A stretch of DNA of 64,000 bases from Mycobacterium sp. 1164985.4 (GTDB taxonomy: Bacteria > Actinomycetota > Actinomycetes > Mycobacteriales > Mycobacteriaceae). The position numbers were made by a program, and so were the translations under genes. Shown piece by piece: positions 23,663-31,604 of the stretch (its first letter is position 1; each line of letters opens with the position of its first letter). Below the pieces are notes generated by a model that ran no database searches, was not told the origin of the DNA, and saw nothing but the letters and a program-made list of their open reading frames with translations. Location of the stretch: assembly GCF_001668575.1 (NCBI RefSeq), contig NZ_LZMD01000038.1, positions 16,569 to 80,568 on the forward strand. The letters are read 5' to 3'.

Positions 23663-26182
23663 GTGGCAGACACGCTCGACGCGGTGCAAATCGTGGTCCG
23701 GATCCTGACCGAGAACGGCCCGCTGGGCAAGGACGTCATCGTGGCGCGCCTGAAAGACAACGGCGTGGCTGACGCTGGGGACGTCATTGATGAGTTGCTC
23801 GACGAAATGGCGTGCCCAGTAAGGCAATTGATCGACGAGCGCTGGATGTGGCTGCCAGCGGTGGTGGATGGACGGATGTTCACACACCGTGTCGACGCCG
23901 ACGAGCTGGCCCACGATTTCCTCCGGGTGTACCCGGACCTGGACTCCCTTACCGATCTTTGCGAGTACGTGGAATATCAGCGATTCGCTGACGGCACAGC
24001 GGCGCACGTGGCAATGCCCGGCTACGACGATGATCTGCTCGAGGAGCGGCACATTCCGCTGGACGTAATTGGCGAGCCCGGAGTGCTGCTGCTCGCGCCG
24101 GGCACGCTGGGAAGGCTGGGCGTGCGCGAGGGCGAGCTGGTTGGGTTGCGACTGGACTCGCAACGGCTGGCGGTCGAGCGCATCGCCACGACCGCGCAGG
24201 TATCGACTGTCGGTGCGCGGCTCAAGGCTCTCGTCGACGACGCCGAAGAGCCGGTGTCCCTCCAAGAGGCGGTGTGGACGGAGTTGGTCGAAGATCCGAG
24301 CGCATTCACCGGGGCGCTCTCGCCGCTGGGTGAAATCATCGAGGAGAGCGGCCTCATCCATCAGACCGGTTTGCTGGCACCGGCCGAATTCGATTTCGAT
24401 GCTTGGCGTTTCGAGCTGAACTGCAAGATGCTCGCCCGAGAGCATGACCTCGATCAGGACGACGCTTTCGCCCTCTACACGCTGATCAGAATCTTCGACC
24501 GGATGTCGATGGCGCTGGAGTCAGGCGAGGAATTCGTTCCTGAGCCGCTCTTCGCGCTGACGGCCGAGGTCGGGGGTGTGCTCGCCGATCCGCAGTTGGC
24601 GGCAGTATTCGCGGATAGGACGCTCCGCGCAGGGCGCCGCGGCGCGGCCGCGCTGGGTCTGTTCGCCGAGACACTGGAGCCGAAGGTGCCTCGCGCCGCA
24701 CACGTCGCCTACCGGTGGCTGCGGGCCCTGGCGCTAGAGCAGCTCGGCGAAGTCGAGGCTGCCGAAAGCGAACTTCTGGCCGCCGAATCGATGGATCCCG
24801 ACTGGCCGATGACGTTGTTGGAATTGGCGCGTTTCGCGTCCGATCGCGGCGACGCAGAACGCGGATTGTCGTTACTTCACCGTGCCGGTATCCCGCCCGA
24901 TTATCACTTGGTCCAGTTACTGGAGCAGCACCGGGCCGAGGCGCGCGCCGACATCGGCCGAAATGAGCCGTGCTGGTGCGGTTCTGGGCGCAAGTACAAG
25001 AAATGTCACCTCGGCCGCGAGGCGTTGCCGCTGCAGGATCGTGTCCGCTGGTTATTCGCGAAGGCCGCCCAGCACGTGTCGATGACTGACTGGGAGGAAG
25101 TACTTTTCGAGGTTGCCCTCGAACGCAGCCAATACTTCGATGGTGATTCGCGCGAGGCCTTGGACGCGGCGATATCTGACGCGCTGGTAATGGACGCGGT
25201 GTTGTTCGAGGGCGGGGCGTTGGCCGACTTCCTCGAGGTGCGCGGATTCTTGCTGCCCGAGGACGAGCGACTGCTCGCCGAGCAGTGGCTCTTGTCGGAC
25301 CGGTCGGTCTTCGACGTCGAGCAGGTCCGCCCCGGCCAGGGTGTCACTGTGCGCGACGTGCGCACCGGCGACACCTACGACGTTCGGGAGCGCCAGGCCA
25401 CCCGCGGCCTGAAGCCCGGGCAGCTGATCTGCGCGCGGGTGATTCCCGCGGGGGACACCATGCAGTTCTCCGGATCGGTCGAACCCGTCGCACTGCACGA
25501 GAGAGATGCGTTGATCGAGCTACTCGACAACGAGCCCGACCCGGCCACATTGGTGGAACAGTTGAGCCGACGGTTCGCGCCGCCGAGGCTGACCAACACG
25601 GAAGGCGAACCGACCGTCCTCTGCGAGGCGACGGTGCGCGTCGGACCGGGGATCGAGGCAGCGCTCGACGTAAATTACGACCGACCGGATGAGTCGCCCC
25701 TGTGGCTGGAACAGGTTGTGACCCATGGCATGCGGCGGGTACGTGCCACGCTTGAACTCGACGGCGACGCGTTGCGAGTCAGAACCAACAGCGAGCAGCG
25801 GATGGACCGAGTGCTGGCTGCCCTGGCGGCTCTTGACCCGGAAGCGGAGGTGCTCGACGACGCCCGCGTCTCCGTGCCCACCGTCCGCGAGGCCACCGCA
25901 CTTGCCGAGCGGATGCCGCAGACCGGCGAGGGCACGCTGGACCCGGCCGATCCGCAGGTGAGCGAGGCGCTCACCGAGTTCATCCAGGAGTACGAGACCA
26001 AGTGGCTCGACGAGCCGATCCCCGCCCTGGACGGTTACACGCCTCGACAGGCCGCCGATGATCCGACGCGACGAGACGACTTGATCAGGTTGCTCGGAAC
26101 CCTCCCCGCCGGCGAAGCCGCGCGCGGGGGCATGGACAGCGACCGGTTACGGGCCGCGCTCGGCCTGATTCAACCCGGCTGA
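23663..26182 (+). CDS. Large SEC-C motif protein of unknown function
   Basis: About 839 residues run from GTG 23663; GTGs at 23618 and 23654 are alternatives. The zinc-binding SEC-C motif GRNEPCWCGSGRKYKKCH lies near residue 435, preceded by a helical repeat-like region (residues 230-430, alternating amphipathic helices such as AYRWLRALALEQLGEVEAAE). The N-terminus has a winged-helix-like LTENGPLGKDVIVARLKDNG. The C-terminus ends with an ALDGYTPRQAADDPTRRDDL block that resembles the toxin-binding MbcA/ParS-C type domain. SEC-C motifs occur in SecA and in many stress or defence proteins. The gene is monocistronic. Confidence 0.65.
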   Translation: MADTLDAVQIVVRILTENGPLGKDVIVARLKDNGVADAGDVIDELLDEMACPVRQLIDERWMWLPAVVDGRMFTHRVDADELAHDFLRVYPDLDSLTDLCEYVEYQRFADGTAAHVAMPGYDDDLLEERHIPLDVIGEPGVLLLAPGTLGRLGVREGELVGLRLDSQRLAVERIATTAQVSTVGARLKALVDDAEEPVSLQEAVWTELVEDPSAFTGALSPLGEIIEESGLIHQTGLLAPAEFDFDAWRFELNCKMLAREHDLDQDDAFALYTLIRIFDRMSMALESGEEFVPEPLFALTAEVGGVLADPQLAAVFADRTLRAGRRGAAALGLFAETLEPKVPRAAHVAYRWLRALALEQLGEVEAAESELLAAESMDPDWPMTLLELARFASDRGDAERGLSLLHRAGIPPDYHLVQLLEQHRAEARADIGRNEPCWCGSGRKYKKCHLGREALPLQDRVRWLFAKAAQHVSMTDWEEVLFEVALERSQYFDGDSREALDAAISDALVMDAVLFEGGALADFLEVRGFLLPEDERLLAEQWLLSDRSVFDVEQVRPGQGVTVRDVRTGDTYDVRERQATRGLKPGQLICARVIPAGDTMQFSGSVEPVALHERDALIELLDNEPDPATLVEQLSRRFAPPRLTNTEGEPTVLCEATVRVGPGIEAALDVNYDRPDESPLWLEQVVTHGMRRVRATLELDGDALRVRTNSEQRMDRVLAALAALDPEAEVLDDARVSVPTVREATALAERMPQTGEGTLDPADPQVSEALTEFIQEYETKWLDEPIPALDGYTPRQAADDPTRRDDLIRLLGTLPAGEAARGGMDSDRLRAALGLIQPG

Positions 26183-26395
26183 CGTCTCCTGCCATGGAGC
26201 CGCGCCCACTCGATCAGCGGCCTTGTTCACTCCCGCGGCTGAGACCGTCGCGAGATAGTGCCCTTTCACTGCCGGCTCCCCTACCGCGACGAACTCATCA
26301 ACGGGCCGGCCCCTTAAGCGTCTCGACGTCAGCCGCCTCAGCGCCGCGCCTCGCAGTGCGGGCCGACCAGCTCGGGCCGTCACCCAGAGTCGTTG

Positions 26396-26806
26396 TCAAC
26401 CATGGACTATCGTCAGGCCCGCAACACCCTCTAGGACATCGAAGTTCCCGTCCTGCGTGACTACCGGCAGCTGCCTGGCGGCCGCGATTGCAGCGATCCA
26501 TAGGTCATTGATCCGGACCCGTCGGCCCGCCTCGGCCACGTGGACGCGTAGCAGCGCCCAAAGTCGAGCCGCCTCTTCGTCGACCGGAAACGCGGTCATA
26601 TCTGCGACCGCATCCAGCGTACGAAGGCGACGCGCCCGGATCTCCGGGGTCCGCGCCGCGAGGACACCTGCATTCAGTTCGGCGAGAGTTACCACCGTCG
26701 TGGCCAGCTGCTCCGGAATCAGTGACGTCTCCAGTTGCCGCCCGTTCTCGTCGGCGATGAAGACCGAGGTGTCGAGGATGCCGGCCACGGGCCGATCGGT
26801 CGTCAC
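26396..26806 (-). CDS. vapC: VapC-type PIN-domain ribonuclease toxin
   Basis: The protein has 136 residues from ATG 26806, overlapping the antitoxin stop by four bases. PIN-domain acidic residues are in place: ILDTSVFIADENGR (Asp near 12), TLAELNAGV (Glu near 43), INDLWIAAIAAA (Asp near 100) and VTQDGNFD (Asp near 118). VapC toxins cleave tRNA or rRNA when their antitoxin is degraded. Length and motif spacing are normal, so it is probably functional. Confidence 0.9.
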   Translation of the reverse strand: MTTDRPVAGILDTSVFIADENGRQLETSLIPEQLATTVVTLAELNAGVLAARTPEIRARRLRTLDAVADMTAFPVDEEAARLWALLRVHVAEAGRRVRINDLWIAAIAAARQLPVVTQDGNFDVLEGVAGLTIVHG

Positions 26807-27060
26807 AACTCGTCGAGGTCGTCGGTGGTTTCACCGGCGAGCTCCGCGAGGTCATCACGCAAGCCGGGATCCGCCTGGCTGGTTTGGAGCCGCTTGACCA
26901 ATTCTGCCTTCGACACCCACCGCCGACGTTTCGGCTCGACAGCGGCGATCACCGCGACGGCTCGTCCATTCACCGTGATCGTCACCTCTTCGCCTGCTTG
27001 AACGCGACGAAGCACGCCAGCCGTGTCGTTTCGCAGTTCGCGGGAGGCCACCGTGGACAT
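26803..27060 (-). CDS. vapB: Phd/YefM-type antitoxin partner of VapC
   Basis: The protein has 85 residues from ATG 27060; an upstream in-frame ATG at 27087 lies inside the operator region and is less likely. The Phd/YefM opening ASRELRNDTAGVLRRVQAGEEVTIT and the strand NGRAVAVIAAVEPKRRR are typical. The acidic C-terminus (LAELAGETTDDLDEL) is the expected toxin-neutralising tail. Direct and inverted GTAGC repeats lie immediately upstream of the start. Confidence 0.88.
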   Translation of the reverse strand: MSTVASRELRNDTAGVLRRVQAGEEVTITVNGRAVAVIAAVEPKRRRWVSKAELVKRLQTSQADPGLRDDLAELAGETTDDLDEL

Positions 27061-27091
27061 GCTACGAGCGTAGCACTTATGTAGCACATAG
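27061..27091. promoter_or_regulatory. Repeat-containing vapBC promoter/operator
   Basis: GCTAC-GAGC-GTAGC (27061-27074) is an inverted repeat abutting the vapB start codon. A second GTAGCAC (27081-27087) repeats the GTAGCAC at 27070-27076 in direct orientation, 11 bp apart. Three half-sites next to the start fit antitoxin autorepression. The very short leader suggests a leaderless or near-leaderless transcript. Confidence 0.5.
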
Positions 27092-27133
27092 GTGGCCCGA
27101 CCGAGTAAGACGCCGACAGGTACTCCACGGTGG

Positions 27134-27949
27134 TCATGCGGTCGCTTCCCAGTCGTAACGGCTGTCGAGTAACGCCGTCACGCTTCTTGACTGCCAAGCG
27201 CGGCCGTCAGGAGCGCGTTGACCCGACGAATTCAGCACCCGCGCGGCCGCTGCGCGAGTCACTCCGCACCCGTCTACCAGCCAACACACATAGCCGAGGA
27301 GGGCCTGACGGCGCTCGGACCAGGGCAACCCGGCCTGGGGAAGCGTTGGTGGCCAATCATTTTCGTGCGGAGTCACTGGCATAGCAGTCGCAGCCTGCGC
27401 GACGACCCTCTCGAGACTCTCCACCCCTGCCGCGGCCAGCGCCACCCGATCGAGAGCGTCGACGGCCTGCACCTCGCACCGCAACGCGTGGTCGATTTCG
27501 TTTATGCCACCCGCGTCGGGGACGGGCCAGAAATCGTGGCCCACCAGCAGGTCGAGTCCGTGCCGTTGCAGCACCAGGCTCAACCGACGGTAATGCTGCT
27601 CGCGTCCGAGGTCCGCAAGCGGATCAGGCATCCATATCGGCAGCCGGGTCGCGATCGCCCGGGCTACCGCTGCGACGACGGCTTCGACCTCGGTCAAGTG
27701 GTCGTGCGAGGCGGGCGCGCCTGAGGCGAAAGCAAACATCGCGGCGATCGTTACTGAGCGCGGCTCGGCGCGGGCCGTCAATTGTTCACAGCGGCGGACG
27801 GTTTCGTCGTCGCCGAGCACGATGACCGATGGTGCGGTCGCGTTGTTGGGTCGAATCAAGGCCAGCTCCCCTCGGCAGGCGAGACACCGGGCCGGGCTGA
27901 GGCGGGGCGTCTTCGAAGTTGATTCGACGGTATCGGGACCTGCCGACAA
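27134..27949 (-). CDS. Hypothetical protein, possible DNA-binding C-terminus
   Basis: About 271 residues run from a TTG at 27949. No ATG or GTG start is convincing, so the N-terminus is uncertain. A CLACRG motif near residue 22 could bind metal with other cysteines. The middle part is helical (EAVVAAVARAIATRLPIW, GREQHYRRLSLVLQRHG). The last 60 residues (CGVTRAAAARVLNSSGQRAPDGRAW, then SVTALLDSRYDWE) resemble the helix-turn-helix region of large serine recombinases. I do not recognise the whole protein. It could be a relic of an integrated element. Confidence 0.5.
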   Translation of the reverse strand: MSAGPDTVESTSKTPRLSPARCLACRGELALIRPNNATAPSVIVLGDDETVRRCEQLTARAEPRSVTIAAMFAFASGAPASHDHLTEVEAVVAAVARAIATRLPIWMPDPLADLGREQHYRRLSLVLQRHGLDLLVGHDFWPVPDAGGINEIDHALRCEVQAVDALDRVALAAAGVESLERVVAQAATAMPVTPHENDWPPTLPQAGLPWSERRQALLGYVCWLVDGCGVTRAAAARVLNSSGQRAPDGRAWQSRSVTALLDSRYDWEATA

Positions 27950-28086
27950 TTCTGTGCGTCCGCGACGAAGTTGCGAAGTCCCGCCCCCCGGAATGGGAAG
28001 ACCCGACGGGACAAATTTTAGGGCACGCGCGTCGCCGATACCCGCCTGTACAACGCCTGCGAGTGCGGGACAGGTCTATGACGTGG

Positions 28087-29238
28087 TCAGGACACCGCCG
28101 CACCGAGCTCCGCGTAGACGGCGGCTTCGAACTTGAGGATTGTCTCGACCATCTTGGCGTCGAAGAACGGCAGCAACTGCGTGGCGATGACGGCGCCGAT
28201 CCCGGCCTTGCGGTCGATCCAGAAGAAGCTGTTGAACAGTCCTGACCAGTCGCCCGAACCGGCACTGCGCATCCCGGGTAGATCCGTCAGGTACAGGTGA
28301 AAGCCGAGGCCCCACCCCTGCGGCACGTCGAGCAGCTCGACCGGGTTGGCCAGCTCGGGGACGGTCGGTTCCATCTTCTTCGGTAGTGGCGCGCCGTCGA
28401 GATGGTCGCGCAGGGCGAGTTCCACGGTCTCCTGTTTGAGGATGCGCGTTCCGTCGAGTTCGCCGTCGTTGAGCCAGGCGCGTACGAATCGTCCGTAGTC
28501 GGCGATCGTGCCGTAGGAGCCGTGGCCGGCGGCGTCCCACTCGGGGTCGGCGGGCAGGTCGAGGTCGGTCGGTACGAGGCTGCCGTCCGCCGCGCGAAAG
28601 CGGATGGGCAGCAAGCGAGAACGCTGCTCGTCGCTAGGGGCGAATGTCGAGTCGGTCATCCCGAGTGGTTCGTAGACGTGCTCGGCGAGGTAGTCGGCGA
28701 GCGTCTGGCCGCTCACGGCCTCGACGACCATGCCCAGCCAGTCAGTGCTGACGCCGTACTCCCAGACCGTGCCGGGATCATTGACCAGCGGCGCGTGGAT
28801 GCCCTGCTTGAGTCCGTCGAGCGGGGTGGGAAAGCTCTGCTCGGTGCAGAAGGTGAAGAGCTTCTGGTTCATGAAGTGATACCCGCAGCCGGCGGTATGG
28901 TTCATCAGCTGCCGGACAGTCGCCTGCGTCTTGGGCGCGCGCAGGACCGGCTCGCCGCCCTCGAAGCCATCGAGCACTTGGAGCTCACCGAATTCCGGCA
29001 CGATCGAGGCGACGGGCGCGTCGAGGTCGACGCGGCCCTGTTCGACGAGCTGCAGCGCGGCGGTCGTGGCGACGGCCTTGGTCATGGATGCGTTGCGGAA
29101 CATGCTGTCGGGCTTCGCATCACCGGCCACGCCTTCGTAGAGCACGCCGTCGCGGCCGACCACTGTGGCGGCGATGCCATGTAGCGACCCGCCGGCGGTC
29201 ACGCAGCTCAGTAGGTCGTCAATACGCTTAAACCCCAT
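28087..29238 (-). CDS. Serine hydrolase of the beta-lactamase/esterase (EstB-like) family
   Basis: The protein has 383 residues from ATG 29238. The class C beta-lactamase fold is shown by the SxxK motif (FRNASMTKAVATT, Ser near 51), the VRQLMNHTAGCGYHF segment near 107 and WEYGVSTDWLGMVVEAVSG near 158 (the YxN-like position reads Tyr-Gly-Val). A GHGSYGTIADYGRF block lies near 240. Such proteins in actinobacteria are usually esterases or peptidases, and none of the motifs proves beta-lactam hydrolysis. There is no signal peptide, so it is cytoplasmic. It stands alone. Confidence 0.85.
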   Translation of the reverse strand: MGFKRIDDLLSCVTAGGSLHGIAATVVGRDGVLYEGVAGDAKPDSMFRNASMTKAVATTAALQLVEQGRVDLDAPVASIVPEFGELQVLDGFEGGEPVLRAPKTQATVRQLMNHTAGCGYHFMNQKLFTFCTEQSFPTPLDGLKQGIHAPLVNDPGTVWEYGVSTDWLGMVVEAVSGQTLADYLAEHVYEPLGMTDSTFAPSDEQRSRLLPIRFRAADGSLVPTDLDLPADPEWDAAGHGSYGTIADYGRFVRAWLNDGELDGTRILKQETVELALRDHLDGAPLPKKMEPTVPELANPVELLDVPQGWGLGFHLYLTDLPGMRSAGSGDWSGLFNSFFWIDRKAGIGAVIATQLLPFFDAKMVETILKFEAAVYAELGAAVS

Positions 29239-29539
29239 CTAGAACTCCTTTGCGTGGGGATTTCGAGTCATCATCGCACGCGTGAAGGGCCACCGGAGGT
29301 GCACACCCACCGTAGTCGCAGCCGTGACGACCCGCCGGCTGTGCAGGGAGTCTCGCGGACAAGCGCGATGAAAATCCCGCGATAATCTCATGCGCTCAAC
29401 GGCTTCCCGTGCACGATCCGGCCCGCAAGCGGAGCTCAAAAAAACTTGCCTCGGGGGCGTTTGTTCACCCGCCCCTCAGCATCTCGCAATAATGGCTTAG
29501 TGCGATTGTTCCGCGATCAGCTGACACGGAAGATTCGCC
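29239..29539. other. Intergenic region at the left edge of the nuclease-helicase island
   Basis: About 300 bp between the serine hydrolase and HNH genes, holding promoters for both divergent genes. I see no open frame with coding character, no tRNA end and no clear integrase attachment repeat. A run of seven A residues near 29438-29444 and a lower GC content towards 29540 mark the change to the island. Confidence 0.5.
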
Positions 29540-30616
29540 ATGTCAGATGACTCCGTGGACCCGCTCCTCCTTGGTCAGCGCGTCATAGCCATCCTGGAAA
29601 CCGGACTACGTACAGCGACGTACAAGCTGGCGACGTTGTTGGCGCTCCTCGAACACTGCATCGAGAACCTTCCCGATCCGCCTGGTGAGCCGCTGAAGGT
29701 ACCGCTGGTAGAACTCGCTCACCGAATACTTGACATCTACTGGCCGCAGGTGCGGCCGTTTGATGGACACGAACTACGCCAGTCGACACAGCCGCGCGCG
29801 AGGATCTTGATCGCCGTGAATACGTTGCGTGCTGCTTCGGGTCGTTCGGCAAGGTCGGTAGATGTGGCGCGGCTACGTGCGCCGGCCGCCTATGAAGCCG
29901 CGATCGACGAAGTCGTCATGTGCCTCGCACAGCAACCGTTGCACCGGCTTCAGAGACTGCCGGGCTCGTCGACCAGCGACCCTTTCATATACGACGACTC
30001 GTTTCTTCACGACCACGTGTCGCGATCGACGCTGCGCGAGCACGACGATGCGATCGAGCTGAAGCCCGGAGTGCCGTACTCCCTGGCTCGTCTCGCAGGG
30101 CTGCTCAAGCCGGCGCTGGGAATCATGTGGGTCGAAGACGTGCGCCGGATGAACAAGTTTCTCGACGCTGAGGTCCCGGATGTCGCTGGTCATCTGTTCG
30201 GGCGGGAGCGCACAGCTCTAGCTGCGGTACGGAAACCGTTCAAAGAGGCGTTCGGACCGCATTGTTTCTACTGCCGTGCCCATTTGCCGACGAACAATCC
30301 GATTGACCACGTCTTGCCGTGGTCGCTCGCGGGGATCGACGGGTTATCGAATCTTGTTCTCGCATGTGCGAGGTGCAATGGCGACAAGAGCGGAGCGTTA
30401 CCCGCGGTGCGCCTCGTTGACGAAGTGCTGCAACGGGATAGGCAAGTCCTCGAGCAGATAGCTTCGGACCTTCAGTGGCCGACGCAGCATGAGCGTGTCA
30501 TCGCAGCGGCACGCGGAATCTATCGCGGGCAACCAAGCGGAGTGCCAACGTGGTCGGGTTTCAAAGCTGTCGAGCGGCTGGACATCAGCTTTCCACCGCC
30601 GTGGATTATTTCGTGA
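29540..30616 (+). CDS. HNH endonuclease
   Basis: The protein has 358 residues from ATG 29540. The C-terminal third is an HNH nuclease: CFYCRAHLP near residue 245, IDHVLPWS near 256 (the invariant Asp-His) and NLVLACARCNGDKSG near 272. Two CxxC pairs form the structural zinc site. The N-terminal 230 residues are helical and unfamiliar, and probably recognise substrate or partner. Its 3' end overlaps the convergent DUF6884/GIY-YIG gene by 11 bp. It looks like the third nuclease of a defence-type island. A McrA-like restriction role is possible but unproven. Confidence 0.82.
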   Translation: MSDDSVDPLLLGQRVIAILETGLRTATYKLATLLALLEHCIENLPDPPGEPLKVPLVELAHRILDIYWPQVRPFDGHELRQSTQPRARILIAVNTLRAASGRSARSVDVARLRAPAAYEAAIDEVVMCLAQQPLHRLQRLPGSSTSDPFIYDDSFLHDHVSRSTLREHDDAIELKPGVPYSLARLAGLLKPALGIMWVEDVRRMNKFLDAEVPDVAGHLFGRERTALAAVRKPFKEAFGPHCFYCRAHLPTNNPIDHVLPWSLAGIDGLSNLVLACARCNGDKSGALPAVRLVDEVLQRDRQVLEQIASDLQWPTQHERVIAAARGIYRGQPSGVPTWSGFKAVERLDISFPPPWIIS

Positions 30617-31604
30617 TCGCCTGACGCAACTGCTTGAGCCTCCGGCGAATTGGTGTCGGTGTCATATGCTGCAAGTTCAGCGGTGGGTCAAGATCAGCCA
30701 ACACATCGCGTTCGAGTCGCCCGAGCGAGTCCCTGTCGTCGTAGGGAATGGTGACGAGCCGAAGGTGGCGGTGCATCCATCGAGTGAGACCCTCTTCGTC
30801 GATCTGCGTGACACCATTGGAGTGCGCGACGACCGCGCCAAGTGTGCGACGGAATGTAGAGAACTCGTGGTTTCCTCCCAGATGCATCGTCATGACGCGG
30901 AGCCACAGTGTGTTGTTAGAACGCATCCCGCTTGGCCAGCGAGTCGCGCCTGCGAGCCCTGCATAAATAAGTCCCGGGCTAACCTTTAGGCCGAGACCAC
31001 GGCTTAGGTCCTCGGCACCCTCCTCGTCGACCCACCAGCTGTATAAGCCCGGCGAGTCGCTTGACGTTCGGCCTCGACCAATGAACTGCTGCGGCGATAA
31101 TGCTGCGGACACATCGCTCAGCGCCTGCACGCACCGCTCGACATCCTCGGCGGCCGTGACTACTTCGGTAGCGGTATTGCCGTACCAGGCAAGGCGCGGC
31201 CCCATCTGCAGACCGTGGAGCGGGTCAACGACACGCGCGCCGCGCTTCTCCAGCCCTGGGCGCACCACGTCGAGATACGCCGACCCTGCGTGAATCTCGA
31301 TGATCTTGTCCTGCAGCGGTCCAGCGAGCAGCTCTAGTCTGGCTGCCACCCATATACCCCACGCCCTGCGGTAGGACGCTGGAGTCTCGGGTAGATACCG
31401 CTCGCATGGCGCCAGCCATTCGTCGGGAGCGACGAGTCCGTGTTCGGCGGAGAGTATGAACCACGGAACGCGTGCCTTCTCGGCGTATGCCCGCTGCTTC
31501 TTGAATAACGGCGACGTGTAGAGATCCTTTGCAGCGGAAGGTCGAGACGCCTTCGACTTTACGCACGTGACAAGGATGATGTCCGCGGCCGAGTTGTCGA
31601 TCAT
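30606..31604 (-). CDS. DUF6884 protein with C-terminal GIY-YIG-like nuclease domain
   Basis: The protein has 332 residues and starts four bases inside the helicase gene end (ATGA). Residues 5-150 are a DUF6884 domain: VTCVKSKASRPSAAKDLYTS, then WFILSAEHGLVAPDEWL. Residues 195-332 look like a GIY-YIG nuclease: GLYSWWVDEE, LIYAGLAGATRW, the Arg in LWLRVMTMHLGGN, and LERDVLADLDPPLN with the expected Glu and Asn. The combination is known from predicted defence and mobile-element genes. Translational coupling to the PLD-helicase gene strongly suggests that the two proteins work together on DNA. Confidence 0.75.
   Translation of the reverse strand: MIDNSAADIILVTCVKSKASRPSAAKDLYTSPLFKKQRAYAEKARVPWFILSAEHGLVAPDEWLAPCERYLPETPASYRRAWGIWVAARLELLAGPLQDKIIEIHAGSAYLDVVRPGLEKRGARVVDPLHGLQMGPRLAWYGNTATEVVTAAEDVERCVQALSDVSAALSPQQFIGRGRTSSDSPGLYSWWVDEEGAEDLSRGLGLKVSPGLIYAGLAGATRWPSGMRSNNTLWLRVMTMHLGGNHEFSTFRRTLGAVVAHSNGVTQIDEEGLTRWMHRHLRLVTIPYDDRDSLGRLERDVLADLDPPLNLQHMTPTPIRRRLKQLRQAITK

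Noticed and set aside
26183..26395. Minus-strand fragment with GEPAVKGHYLATVSAAGVN
   Set aside because: It looks slightly protein-like and could be a gene remnant, but it has no start or family match and lies in a short gap between convergent genes.
27950..28086. Plus-strand fragment ending YNACECGTGL
   Set aside because: A stop lies just upstream in the same frame, leaving about 20 codons; perhaps a relic, but too little to call.
29239..29539. Attachment-site or tRNA border of the nuclease-helicase island
   Set aside because: No tRNA 3' end, integrase gene or matching direct repeat at 34733-35005 was seen.
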